Positions 1 through 5,809 are shown, counted from the stretch's first letter. The stretch: DNA of 8,984 nucleotides from a bacterium (GCA_025362415.1 JANYGM010000255.1:1-8984); one strand, 5' to 3'. Notes: generated by a model not told the origin, from the letters alone. Program-made: numbers and translations.

Positions 1-9
1 AGAGATTAT

Positions 10-112
10 GGTCTGTACCGTAATGCAATGAAGGTCAGACAATAATCCTTTTTAAAACGAACCTACTCTTTGTTATTAGTGGTCTGACCTCCGTTCCACT
101 ACGGTACAGACC
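10..112. repeat. Inverted pair of ~32-bp intergenic repeat units
   Basis: Two copies of one unit lie in opposite orientation at 10-41 (plus) and 81-112 (minus). Both begin GGTCTGTACCGTA and end AGGTCAGAC, and they differ mainly in the middle; I count 27 of 32 positions identical. Each unit is itself flanked by the short inverted ends GGTCTG and CAGACC. A further partial TACGGTA occurs at 130-136, 30 bp after the one at 100-106. This looks like a dispersed repeat family or the remains of a small mobile element. No reading frame is associated with it. Confidence 0.7.
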
Positions 113-128
113 ACTAATAACAAAGAGT
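65..128. repeat. Perfect 22-bp inverted repeat (long hairpin)
   Basis: Positions 65-86 and 107-128 are perfectly complementary over 22 bp around a 20-base centre. The centre can form a further small stem, CCGT (91-94) with ACGG (101-104). The structure encloses the second repeat unit (81-112), so the outer arms ACTCTTTGTTATTAGT and its complement act like terminal inverted repeats around it. No T-run follows on either strand, so a simple intrinsic terminator is unlikely. A cruciform or a small transposon remnant fits better. Confidence 0.75.
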
Positions 129-176
129 GTACGGTAACAAAGAACAAAGATAGTCAAAACTATCATTGTTTACAAA

Positions 177-208
177 TACAAAAGCTACAAATAATTTGTA
201 GCTTTGTA
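177..208 (-). terminator. Probable intrinsic terminator of the HTH gene
   Basis: AAAGCTACAAAT (181-192) pairs with ATTTGTAGCTTT (194-205). With one bulged A the stem extends to TAC/GTA at 177-179 and 206-208. Read on the minus strand the hairpin is followed by a T-rich stretch (TTTTGTATTTGT). It lies about 50 bp beyond the stop of the minus-strand gene at 261, where a terminator would be expected. The T-run is interrupted, so efficiency is uncertain. Confidence 0.6.
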
Positions 209-260
209 GAAAAAACGCTAAAATAAATTCAAACCTTTTGCTTAATTTTCATATTTCTTC

Positions 261-629
261 CTAAACGGGCAAAATATCCAAAATTTTCAGCATTTTGTCT
301 TTTTCTTCTTGTGAAATATGGGCATTATTGATGTCGTTTTTGTAGGCGTGTTTGAGTTGTGCAAGGCTATGATTTAGTTGCATTTGCAGAATTTCTGTGG
401 CATCAAAACTCAAAAAATTACTTAATTTGTAGGCTATATCAGCAGAAATAGTCATTTTATCATTCAAAATATCTTCTATTTGAATGCGTGAAATATTTGC
501 TTTTTGCGCTAAATCAGCTACAGAAATTGAAAGTTTTTCTAGGTCAGTTTTGATAAACATTCCAGCAGAAAATACGCTTAAAATAGCTTTGATATTGATT
601 TTGGAGGTATTGAAAATAGGAGTGTTCAT
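261..629 (-). CDS. HigA-like XRE-family helix-turn-helix protein, no visible toxin partner
   Basis: This 122-residue protein resembles HigA/VapI-type antitoxins and XRE DNA-binding proteins. SAGMFIKTDLEKLSIS (about 22-37) matches the family's HPGEFLKEELE-G-S opening. VADLAQKANISRIQIEDILN (38-57) is the helix-turn-helix. MTISADIAYKLSNFL and EILQMQLNHSL follow in the order seen in HigA, where the last segment is usually W-N-LQ-YDL. The C-terminus is charged and helical. The ATG at 629 is used; M24 would cut into the domain. In higBA operons the toxin normally precedes the antitoxin, but upstream here lies only the 217-bp gap to a divergent gene, and no toxin follows. A complete promoter sits at 704-733. 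It is therefore either an orphan antitoxin or a free-standing regulator. The fold is well supported; the target is unknown. Confidence 0.8.
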   Translation of the reverse strand: MNTPIFNTSKINIKAILSVFSAGMFIKTDLEKLSISVADLAQKANISRIQIEDILNDKMTISADIAYKLSNFLSFDATEILQMQLNHSLAQLKHAYKNDINNAHISQEEKDKMLKILDILPV

Positions 630-653
630 TTTGATAGGTTTTTTGGTGTAGCA

Positions 654-694
654 GCCCCTAAATCCCTAGCGTAGCGCAAGGGGACTTTTAGCTG
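654..694 (-). other. Imperfect hairpin in the leader of the HTH gene
   Basis: Around AGCGTAGCGC, a C-rich arm (CCCCTAAATCCCT, 655-667) faces a G-rich arm (AAGGGGACTTTTAGC, 678-692), giving short paired blocks TCCC/GGGA, TAAA/TTTA and AGC/GCT with unpaired bases between. It falls inside the predicted 5' leader of the minus-strand gene. It could be a transcript structure or just a degraded intergenic repeat. The evidence is weak. Confidence 0.3.
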
Positions 695-703
695 TTATTA
701 TTA

Positions 704-733
704 CAAATCTATCAAAAAAAAGTACAAAAACAA
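704..733 (-). promoter_or_regulatory. Bacteroidota-type promoter for the HTH gene
   Basis: On the minus strand TTG (733-731) is followed by exactly 19 bases and then TAGATTTG (711-704), matching the Bacteroidota sigma factor pattern TTG-N19-TAnnTTTG. Transcription would start near 697, giving a leader of roughly 70 bases before the ATG at 629. The -33 part overlaps the place where the divergent bcp promoter would have its own -33 element. Confidence 0.65.
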
Positions 734-745
734 CAAAAATTAAGT

Positions 746-753
746 TATTTTTG
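746..753 (+). promoter_or_regulatory. Probable -7 element for bcp and the downstream glycosyltransferase
   Basis: TATTTTTG matches the TAnnTTTG -7 element and is followed by C, as in other genes of this phylum. No TTG is present 19 bp upstream (724-726 is ACA), so this promoter is incomplete or needs an activator. Transcription would start near 760, leaving a leader of nearly 90 bases. Confidence 0.45.
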
Positions 754-774
754 CACAAACATCATTTCCAAACA

Positions 775-800
775 CCCTAGCCATCCCTAGGAAGTAGGGG
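775..800. repeat. Short CCCTAG repeats and small hairpin in the bcp leader
   Basis: CCCTAG occurs at 775-780 and again at 785-790. The second copy faces TAGGG (795-799) across GGAAG, a 5-bp stem. The motif resembles the C-rich/G-rich arms in the leader of the divergent gene at 654-694. Function is unknown, and a decayed intergenic repeat is possible. Confidence 0.35.
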
Positions 801-810
801 ATTTTCAACC

Positions 811-837
811 GTAATTCGTAATTTTTAATTCGTAATT
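811..837. repeat. Direct repeat of TAATTCGTAATT
   Basis: The 12-base sequence TAATTCGTAATT occurs at 812-823 and 826-837, one copy every 14 bp, ending 9 bases before the bcp start. Its complement AATTACGAATTA shares the TACGAA core with the intergenic repeats at 4389-4418 and 5687-5723. Confidence 0.65.
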
Positions 838-846
838 GATATAAAA

Positions 847-1305
847 ATGGCACTTCAAATTGGCGACAAAGCCCCACTTTTTGAGAGTAAAGACCAAAAT
901 GGCGCATCTATCAAACTAGCAGATTTTTTGCACAAAGGCAATAAAATAGTGCTTTATTTTTATCCAAAAGATGATACTTCTGGTTGTACGGCACAAGCCT
1001 GCAATCTCAAAGAAAATTATTCAGACTTGCAAAGTGCTGGTTATCAAATTATTGGCGTTAGCGTTGATGATGAGAAAAAACACACAAAATTTATCAATAA
1101 ATATGAGTTACCTTTTCCGTTGGTGGCTGATACTGATAAAACCGTTGTGGAAGCCTATTACGTATGGAAAGAAAAAAGTATGTATGGCAAAAAATATATG
1201 GGAACATTGCGCCATACCTTTATTATTGATGAAAATGGCATTATTGAGGAGATTATTGATAAAGTAAAAACAGGCGAACATTCAGCACAAATTCTTAAAA
1301 AATAA
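847..1305 (+). CDS. bcp: Thioredoxin-dependent thiol peroxidase (peroxiredoxin Q / BCP)
   Basis: This cytoplasmic peroxiredoxin reduces hydrogen peroxide and organic hydroperoxides with electrons from thioredoxin. At 152 residues it has the usual length. The catalytic signature P-x3-T-x2-C is P40, T44 and C47, where C47 is the peroxidatic cysteine. C52, five residues on, is the resolving cysteine, and this C-x4-C spacing marks the PrxQ subgroup. The conserved arginine of the active site is R122 in GTLRHTFIID. The N-terminal LQIGDKAPLF and the SVDDEKKHTKF segment are also typical. The ATG at 847 has no Shine-Dalgarno sequence, which is normal in Bacteroidota. The glycosyltransferase gene starts 7 bp after the stop, so the two are probably co-transcribed. 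Identification is secure. Confidence 0.96.
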   Translation: MALQIGDKAPLFESKDQNGASIKLADFLHKGNKIVLYFYPKDDTSGCTAQACNLKENYSDLQSAGYQIIGVSVDDEKKHTKFINKYELPFPLVADTDKTVVEAYYVWKEKSMYGKKYMGTLRHTFIIDENGIIEEIIDKVKTGEHSAQILKK

Positions 1306-1312
1306 GGTAAAA

Positions 1313-3082
1313 GTGAATTTATTTAATAAAAACTATCCTTATCACTTGCCTCTGCTAATTGCTGGGGCAGTTTTATTGCTATTCCCTGCACTTGGTGCAG
1401 TACATTTATTTGATTGGGACGAGATAAATTTTGCAGAATCCGCTCGTGAAATGCTCACAAGTGGGGATTATAGACACGTACAAATCAATTATGAACCATT
1501 TATAGAAAAACCTCCTTTGTTTTTTTGGTTGCAGGTGATTTGTATGAAAATTTTTGGTGTAAATGAATTTGCAGCACGTCTTCCAAATGCCATTTGTGGT
1601 GTGATTACGCTAATTTTATTCTATAAAATTGGTAAAAAACTGTATGATAAATTGTTTGGTTTTCTGTGGGCGTTGGCTTATATTGGTTCTTTTTTACCAA
1701 ATCTTTACTTCAAATCAGCCATTATAGACCCCGTTTTTAATCTTTTTATTTTCTTAGGATTATATTTTTTGATGCAAACTATTTGGAGTGCAGACGACAA
1801 AAAACTTGCTCAAAGTATCAAAAATGCAGTTTTATCAGGATTTTTCACAGGGCTTGCAGTGCTTACCAAAGGTCCTGTTGGTTTTTTATTAGTTTTCTTG
1901 AGTTTTCTTGTTTTTTGGATAAGCAAACAAGAATTTAGTAAAATAAAAAATCTCTCGTTTGTGCCTGTAGGCAACTGGCAAAGTGTGCTTATGTATGCGC
2001 TAACAGTGTTTTTGGTGTCGTGTTTTTGGTTTGCAATGGACGTTTATGAGCGTGGGGCAGGGTATTTTATAGAATTTATTAACTATCAAATTAGGTTATT
2101 TACCACGCCAGATGCAGGACACGAGCAACCGTTTTTTTATCATTTTGTGGTTGTTTTGGTGGGTTGTTTTCCTATGTCTGCGTTTGGTTTGAGGGCTTTT
2201 TACTATAAAAATCTACCAGAAAATGACAACACAAATGACAATACTAATGAAAAAAATAACACAAAAAATAACATAAAAGGTAATAGTTTTCGTGTGATGA
2301 TGCTTTGTATTTTTTGGGTGGTGATGGTTGTTTTTTCTATTGCACAAACAAAGATAGTGCATTATTCATCAATGGCATATTTCCCGTTGTCATTTTTGTG
2401 TGCTTATGCGTTGTATCATTTGTTAGCAGAAAACGTGTTTGTAAGTCGTTGGAGTGTGTTTTTTGTGGCTTTTTTAGGTAGTATTTTTGGGCTTGCACTC
2501 ACTATTTTACCTATTGCTTTTCAATATAAGGAGAAGTTTTTTTATTTAATTGAGGATAATTTTGCGGTAGCTTGTTTGTCGCAAGATGTTTTTTGGGGCG
2601 GTTGGGAGTTTTTGATAGGAGCTTTTTATTTGTTTTGTGTGTGGTTGGGTGTATATTATTTTTCCAAAAAAATGCTTCAAAAAGCTATCCTGACACTTTT
2701 TTTAAGTACAGCAATTTTTCTTTCTGCGCTGACCGTGATTATTGCACCAAAAATTGAGGCTTATTTCCAAAAACCAATGATAGATTTTTATGAAAATCTT
2801 GCACAAAAAGATGTTTATGCTATTCCTTTTCAATTTAAGAGTTATGCTCAATATTTTTATAAAAAAGTGCCAAAATATACTCACAAAAAAGCCTATAATT
2901 ATAAAGAAAAATTTATGGTTGAGCAGTGGCTTTTGCGTGGTGATGATGTAGATAAACCTGCTTATTTTGTCATTAAAGTCAATGATACATTAGAAATGAG
3001 AATGCACGAGCCACTAGGCGTGAAAAAAATGCACCAAAAAGGCGGCTTTGTATTTTATGAAAGGAAATTGCAGAAAAAATAA
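1313..3082 (+). CDS. GT-C membrane glycosyltransferase, ArnT/PMT_2 (GT39/GT83-like) family
   Basis: This 589-residue integral inner-membrane protein probably transfers a sugar from a polyprenyl-phosphate donor to a lipid or protein on the periplasmic face. After a first membrane helix (about 12-30) comes the GT-C catalytic loop DWDEINFAESAREML, with D36 and E37 as the acidic pair. The conserved EKPPLFFWL (65-73) and ARLPNAI (88-94) follow, as in ArnT-like enzymes. About a dozen hydrophobic segments follow, then a soluble C-terminal stretch from about residue 500. An Asn-rich stretch at 304-324 sits in one loop. Translation starts at GTG 1313: it keeps the first helix, no earlier in-frame ATG is available, and the gene then lies 7 bp behind bcp. 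The acceptor (lipid A, glycan or protein) cannot be told from the sequence. No arn genes are nearby, so naming it arnT would be unjustified. Confidence 0.88.
   Translation: MNLFNKNYPYHLPLLIAGAVLLLFPALGAVHLFDWDEINFAESAREMLTSGDYRHVQINYEPFIEKPPLFFWLQVICMKIFGVNEFAARLPNAICGVITLILFYKIGKKLYDKLFGFLWALAYIGSFLPNLYFKSAIIDPVFNLFIFLGLYFLMQTIWSADDKKLAQSIKNAVLSGFFTGLAVLTKGPVGFLLVFLSFLVFWISKQEFSKIKNLSFVPVGNWQSVLMYALTVFLVSCFWFAMDVYERGAGYFIEFINYQIRLFTTPDAGHEQPFFYHFVVVLVGCFPMSAFGLRAFYYKNLPENDNTNDNTNEKNNTKNNIKGNSFRVMMLCIFWVVMVVFSIAQTKIVHYSSMAYFPLSFLCAYALYHLLAENVFVSRWSVFFVAFLGSIFGLALTILPIAFQYKEKFFYLIEDNFAVACLSQDVFWGGWEFLIGAFYLFCVWLGVYYFSKKMLQKAILTLFLSTAIFLSALTVIIAPKIEAYFQKPMIDFYENLAQKDVYAIPFQFKSYAQYFYKKVPKYTHKKAYNYKEKFMVEQWLLRGDDVDKPAYFVIKVNDTLEMRMHEPLGVKKMHQKGGFVFYERKLQKK
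2222..2284 (+). repeat. Asn-rich low-complexity stretch inside the glycosyltransferase gene
   Basis: Irregular AAT/AAC-rich trinucleotide and hexanucleotide repeats encode residues 304-324, of which ten are Asn and most others are Asp, Thr, Lys or Glu. The stretch lies between hydrophobic segments, so it probably forms an extended loop. Repeat expansion by slippage is the likely origin. The frame is kept. Confidence 0.7.
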
Positions 3083-3086
3083 AAAA

Positions 3087-3905
3087 TTATCTCTTTTTGA
3101 CAGGAAAACAATACCAAACGTAATAACTAATACTCAAATTAGCATTTTTGCTAGGTTTGCCAAAAGCAGGTACATCATAAAGCAAAAATTCTTTGTTTCC
3201 TGATGTCCAAAGAGCGGTTTTATAACGCAAAGTATAACCTACATACAAATTTTTCCAAATATTAACTTTCATTCCAAAAGTGCCTTCTAACCAGTTGGCA
3301 CTCACTTTATTGGTCAAATCTTGTTTTGCAATCCCAAAAAGTGTGTCAGATTTTTCTTGCTGAATATTTTCCGTAAAATTTGCGTGGGCATACCTAAAAC
3401 CAAAGAAAAGCAAATGTTTTTTTACGTTTTTCTTTATCACGTTATAATCTCCGCCAATCTTAAAAAAGAATGCTTGATTGTTATAATTAGTAGATAATTG
3501 TGTGTTAGAAGTGGTTTCTTGATAAATTTGCCTTTTTGTAGAAGTTCCAATATCAATATTAGCCAGCCATTTTCCTAGTTCTGCTTCTGCATTTATTTCT
3601 AATAAAAATGGTTGTTTTGGTGCAAAAGCCAAGCCAAGTCCTAGCAAATTTACGCCTAAACGGACATTTTCTAACTTTCCAAACGGACTTTTAAAGCCTT
3701 TTTTTATTTTTTTAGGACTAATTTTAGTTGATGGAATAGTATCATTTTTCTTTAATGTATCTTTCAAAATAACAGCTTTTTCTTCCTTTTTAGGGATATT
3801 TTGAGCATTGATATTTTGGCACAAAAACAGTATTAAAATACTCAAAAAAGCAATTTTATAGGAAATATTATTTAAAAAAGTAGGTTTCAATTTCAAAATT
3901 ATCAT
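3087..3905 (-). CDS. DUF6048-like outer-membrane beta-barrel-type protein
   Basis: The start chosen is ATG 3905 (MIILKLKPTF, 272 residues). An ATG at 3935 would add ten residues. Either way the start lies inside the upstream gene, with a 38-bp overlap for the later one. A signal peptide follows (YKIAFLSILILFLCQNINAQ), with cleavage probably after NAQ, then a Lys/Thr-rich linker. The rest alternates polar and hydrophobic residues in short strands: LGVNLLGLGLAF, AFFFKIGGDYNV, LLFFGFRYAHANF, ANWLEGTFGMKVNIWKNLYV and the ending ANLSISYYVWYCFPVKKR. The order GLRYG, then W-E-G-K...NL-G, then a hydrophobic strand at the C-terminus matches my recollection of the Bacteroidota family DUF6048. Function is unknown. 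It probably sits in the outer membrane and is encoded with the lipoprotein upstream. A family search would confirm the name. Confidence 0.72.
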   Translation of the reverse strand: MIILKLKPTFLNNISYKIAFLSILILFLCQNINAQNIPKKEEKAVILKDTLKKNDTIPSTKISPKKIKKGFKSPFGKLENVRLGVNLLGLGLAFAPKQPFLLEINAEAELGKWLANIDIGTSTKRQIYQETTSNTQLSTNYNNQAFFFKIGGDYNVIKKNVKKHLLFFGFRYAHANFTENIQQEKSDTLFGIAKQDLTNKVSANWLEGTFGMKVNIWKNLYVGYTLRYKTALWTSGNKEFLLYDVPAFGKPSKNANLSISYYVWYCFPVKKR

Positions 3906-4374
3906 TGGTAAGTTGTTTAAAACGGATAGAGTCAAAAGCAGGAGTTCTTTCTATGGTACGCATTGGCGTTAAAAAACGAGTTTTTGTGCCACATTCTGGG
4001 GATATAAAGCGCACCTCACGAGTATAATCCAGTCTAAAACTTGTCGGAATATCATTTAGAAGACAACTATAAACCGTAAAATCTGCACCTGCATTCATTG
4101 TGAGTTGTTTTGTGCTACTAATAGTATCTTTTGTATGAAAATATTTTGAAGTGCCATCTATTTTAAGATTTTTCACTATCAAAAGTGTATCCTTAAACAC
4201 AATAGAATCTGCAAAAGTCAGACGTTTTTTTAGTGTTATCTTTCTTTTGAAGCGTATTTGTGTAGTTTGTTCTATGGCACTACTACACAAATTACCATCA
4301 TTGATGCAGGCAGATAATGCTAAACATACAAAAATAGACAAAAAAAGCGGTTTTAAGGAGAATTTTTTAGGCAC
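3868..4374 (-). CDS. DUF6452-like lipoprotein
   Basis: This is a 168-residue predicted lipoprotein. A charged N-terminus and hydrophobic stretch lead to the lipobox LSAC, with C23 as the lipidated residue. The mature part has three further cysteines (C30, C104, C128). The segments FRLDYTREVRFISPECGTK (113-131) and FEIETYFF near the end match my recollection of DUF6452, whose members carry an early cysteine and a late CG; C30 and C128 may pair in the periplasm. The start is GTG 4374; no in-frame ATG lies between it and the preceding stop. It overlaps the barrel-like gene downstream by 38 bp, which suggests translational coupling and a joint function. In flavobacteria I recall this pair together with rlmD; here the neighbour is gap, divergently placed. 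Function is unknown. Confidence 0.75.
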   Translation of the reverse strand: MPKKFSLKPLFLSIFVCLALSACINDGNLCSSAIEQTTQIRFKRKITLKKRLTFADSIVFKDTLLIVKNLKIDGTSKYFHTKDTISSTKQLTMNAGADFTVYSCLLNDIPTSFRLDYTREVRFISPECGTKTRFLTPMRTIERTPAFDSIRFKQLTNDNFEIETYFFK

Positions 4375-4388
4375 AATAGTTATGAAAA

Positions 4389-4418
4389 GGTACGAAATAA
4401 GAAGTTAGAAGTACGAAT
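4389..4418. repeat. TACGAA-type intergenic repeat (two copies)
   Basis: GGTACGAA (4389-4396) and AGTACGAAT (4410-4418) flank a purine-rich spacer, just upstream of the lipoprotein start. They share the core of the repeats at 811-837 and 5687-5723. Confidence 0.5.
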
Positions 4419-4482
4419 ATAAGGCTATGATTATTAAGATGTTACAAAAAATAAAAACAAAAATATTGCGTTATTTAATTTT

Positions 4483-4505
4483 ATGCCTTTTTCGTAGGCA
4501 TTTTT
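4483..4505 (+). other. Small hairpin followed by five T in the lipoprotein-gap intergenic region
   Basis: ATGCCT (4483-4488) pairs with AGGCAT (4496-4501) around a 7-base loop, and T4501-4505 follows. It resembles a weak plus-strand terminator, yet no plus-strand gene ends upstream. It lies in the predicted leader of the minus-strand operon. Apart from this, the TACGAA repeat and the two divergent promoters, I see nothing in the 316-bp gap (4375-4690). Confidence 0.3.
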
Positions 4506-4522
4506 AGGTATCAAATTTTGTG

Positions 4523-4530
4523 CAAAAATA
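4523..4530 (-). promoter_or_regulatory. Possible -7 element for the lipoprotein/barrel operon
   Basis: On the minus strand TATTTTTG (4530-4523) fits the TAnnTTTG -7 element. No TTG is found 19 bases upstream, so the match is partial. The resulting leader would be about 140 bases long and would contain the TACGAA repeat. Confidence 0.4.
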
Positions 4531-4610
4531 CGTTATTTCCCTATATTTTCTTACATTTTTGCTAAAAAATACAAATAAACTAAATATTATCTCAAAACCT
4601 TAAAATTAAC

Positions 4611-4641
4611 ATTGTTATTCCTAAGAAATATTGTATTTTTG
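4611..4641 (+). promoter_or_regulatory. Bacteroidota-type promoter of gap
   Basis: TTG (4612-4614), a 19-base spacer, and TATTTTTG (4634-4641) form a complete TTG-N19-TAnnTTTG promoter. Transcription would start near 4647, about 44 bases before the ATG. AAATATTGT occurs at 4626-4634 and 4645-4653, on both sides of the -7 element, and could be a binding site for a regulator, though AT-richness makes chance possible. The promoter also rules out a longer open frame beginning at 4631 as the true protein start. Confidence 0.7.
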
Positions 4642-4690
4642 CGCAAATATTGTAAAAAAATTCATTCAGAAATCAACCAAAAAATCAACA

Positions 4691-5686
4691 ATGTCAAAAA
4701 TAAAAGTTGCTATTAATGGTTTTGGACGCATTGGAAGGCTTTCTTTCAAAGCGTTGTTACAAAAATCAAACGTAGAAGTCGTGGCTATCAACGACCTCAC
4801 AGACACTGCTACACTTGCGCATTTGCTCAAATATGACTCCGTTCACGGCAAATTTGCAGGTACTGTAACCCACGAGGCTGATGGCATTGTCGTAAATGGT
4901 ACAAAAATCAAAATTTATGCTGAAAAAGACCCAAAAAACTTACCTTGGGGTACTTTAGGTATTGATGTCGTCTTAGAATCTACTGGGCGTTTTGTTGATG
5001 AAGCAGGCGCAGGTGGGCATATTGTAGCAGGTGCAAGGAAAGTAGTTATTTCTGCCCCTGCCAAAGGAAATATCCCAACAGTCGTTTTAGGAGTGAATGA
5101 TAATATTCTTACAGGAAACGAAACAATTATTTCTAATGCCTCTTGTACTACTAATTGCCTTGCCCCAATGGCTAAGGTTTTAGATGATATGTTTGGCATT
5201 GAAAGTGGCTATATCACAACTATACACGCCTATACGGCTGACCAAAACCTACAAGATGCGCCTCACAGCGACTTGCGCAGGGCTAGAGCTGCCGCTTATT
5301 CTATCATTCCGACCTCTACAGGTGCGGCAAAAGCAGTAGGTTTGGTACTTCCGCACCTAAAAGGCAAACTTGATGGCGTGGCTATGCGTGTGCCTGTGCC
5401 TGATGGTTCTTTGACTGATTTGACTGTTGTTTTGAAAAAAGCAACAACTGTTGAAGAGATAAATGCAGCTATGAAAGCTGCGTCAGAAGGTGCTATGAAA
5501 GGTATTTTGGAATACGTAACAGACCCTATTGTGTCTATTGATATTGTTGGAAACCCTCATTCTTGTATTTTTGATGCAGAACTAACTTCCGTAAATGGTA
5601 CGCTTGTCAAAATAGTAGGCTGGTATGATAATGAAGCAGGTTATTCTGCTCGTATTGCTGATTTGATTGCAAAAGTAGGAGCATAA
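4691..5686 (+). CDS. gap: Glyceraldehyde-3-phosphate dehydrogenase, phosphorylating, type I
   Basis: This cytoplasmic homotetrameric enzyme of glycolysis oxidises glyceraldehyde 3-phosphate with NAD and phosphate to 1,3-bisphosphoglycerate. At 331 residues it has the standard length. The N-terminal NAD-binding motif is INGFGRIGR (8-16). The dinucleotide-site acid is D35 in AINDL, which favours NAD over NADP. The active-site motif is SNASCTTNC with C152, and the base is H179 in TTIHAYT. The phosphate-binding segments STGAAKA and RVPVPDGS and the C-terminal WYDNEAGYS are all intact. The ATG at 4691 is the start: an in-frame TTG at 4631 lies inside the promoter, and MSKIKVAINGFG is the family's usual beginning. 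The gene has its own promoter and terminator, so it is probably monocistronic. Confidence 0.98.
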   Translation: MSKIKVAINGFGRIGRLSFKALLQKSNVEVVAINDLTDTATLAHLLKYDSVHGKFAGTVTHEADGIVVNGTKIKIYAEKDPKNLPWGTLGIDVVLESTGRFVDEAGAGGHIVAGARKVVISAPAKGNIPTVVLGVNDNILTGNETIISNASCTTNCLAPMAKVLDDMFGIESGYITTIHAYTADQNLQDAPHSDLRRARAAAYSIIPTSTGAAKAVGLVLPHLKGKLDGVAMRVPVPDGSLTDLTVVLKKATTVEEINAAMKAASEGAMKGILEYVTDPIVSIDIVGNPHSCIFDAELTSVNGTLVKIVGWYDNEAGYSARIADLIAKVGA

Positions 5687-5723
5687 GTACAAGGTACGAA
5701 GTTTGAAGTACGAGGTACGAATT
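5687..5723. repeat. TACGAA-type intergenic repeat (three copies)
   Basis: GGTACGAA (5693-5700), AGTACGAG (5708-5715) and GGTACGAATT (5714-5723) lie directly between the gap stop codon and its terminator. Spacing of 15 and then 6 bp shows an irregular tandem array. The core is shared with 811-837 (complement) and 4389-4418. Confidence 0.65.
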
Positions 5724-5734
5724 AAAAAAAATAC

Positions 5735-5767
5735 AAAAGCCTTTCCAAACTTTGGAAGGGCTTTTTT
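5735..5767 (+). terminator. Strong bidirectional intrinsic terminator (gap / ABC exporter)
   Basis: AAAAGCCTTTCCAAA (5735-5749) pairs with TTTGGAAGGGCTTTT (5751-5765); the only irregularity is one G-U pair. Six T (5762-5767) follow on the plus strand. The run of A at 5724-5731 gives a T-run on the minus strand, so the same hairpin can also end the converging ABC exporter transcript. Confidence 0.9.
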
Positions 5768-5809
5768 GTTTATTCTACAATTATTTTATATTTTTCCATG
5801 TATTCCTGC

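Noticed and set aside
10..136. Possible CRISPR array from the repeated GGTCTGTACCGTA sequences
   Set aside because: There are only two full units, in opposite orientation, with no evenly spaced spacers and no cas genes in the window.
261..846. Complete toxin-antitoxin module with the HigA-like gene
   Set aside because: No RelE/HigB-like reading frame is present between 1 and 260 or between 630 and 846 on either strand.
1313..3082. Naming the glycosyltransferase arnT
   Set aside because: The catalytic motifs fit the broad GT-C family only; there are no other lipid A aminoarabinose genes nearby to support that acceptor and donor.
4151..4408. Plus-strand open frame opposite the lipoprotein gene
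   Set aside because: It is antisense to a frame with a clear signal peptide and family similarity; its own translation has no recognisable domain.
4483..4505. Plus-strand terminator in the lipoprotein-gap intergenic region
   Set aside because: The stem is only 6 bp and no plus-strand gene ends upstream, so it is kept only as a low-confidence hairpin.
4631..4690. Twenty-residue N-terminal extension of gap from an in-frame TTG at 4631
   Set aside because: The stretch overlaps the -7 promoter element at 4634-4641, and the family normally begins at MSKIKVAINGFG, which is the ATG at 4691.
4915..5199. Minus-strand open frame within gap
   Set aside because: It is an antisense shadow of a highly conserved enzyme gene and has no promoter or domain of its own.
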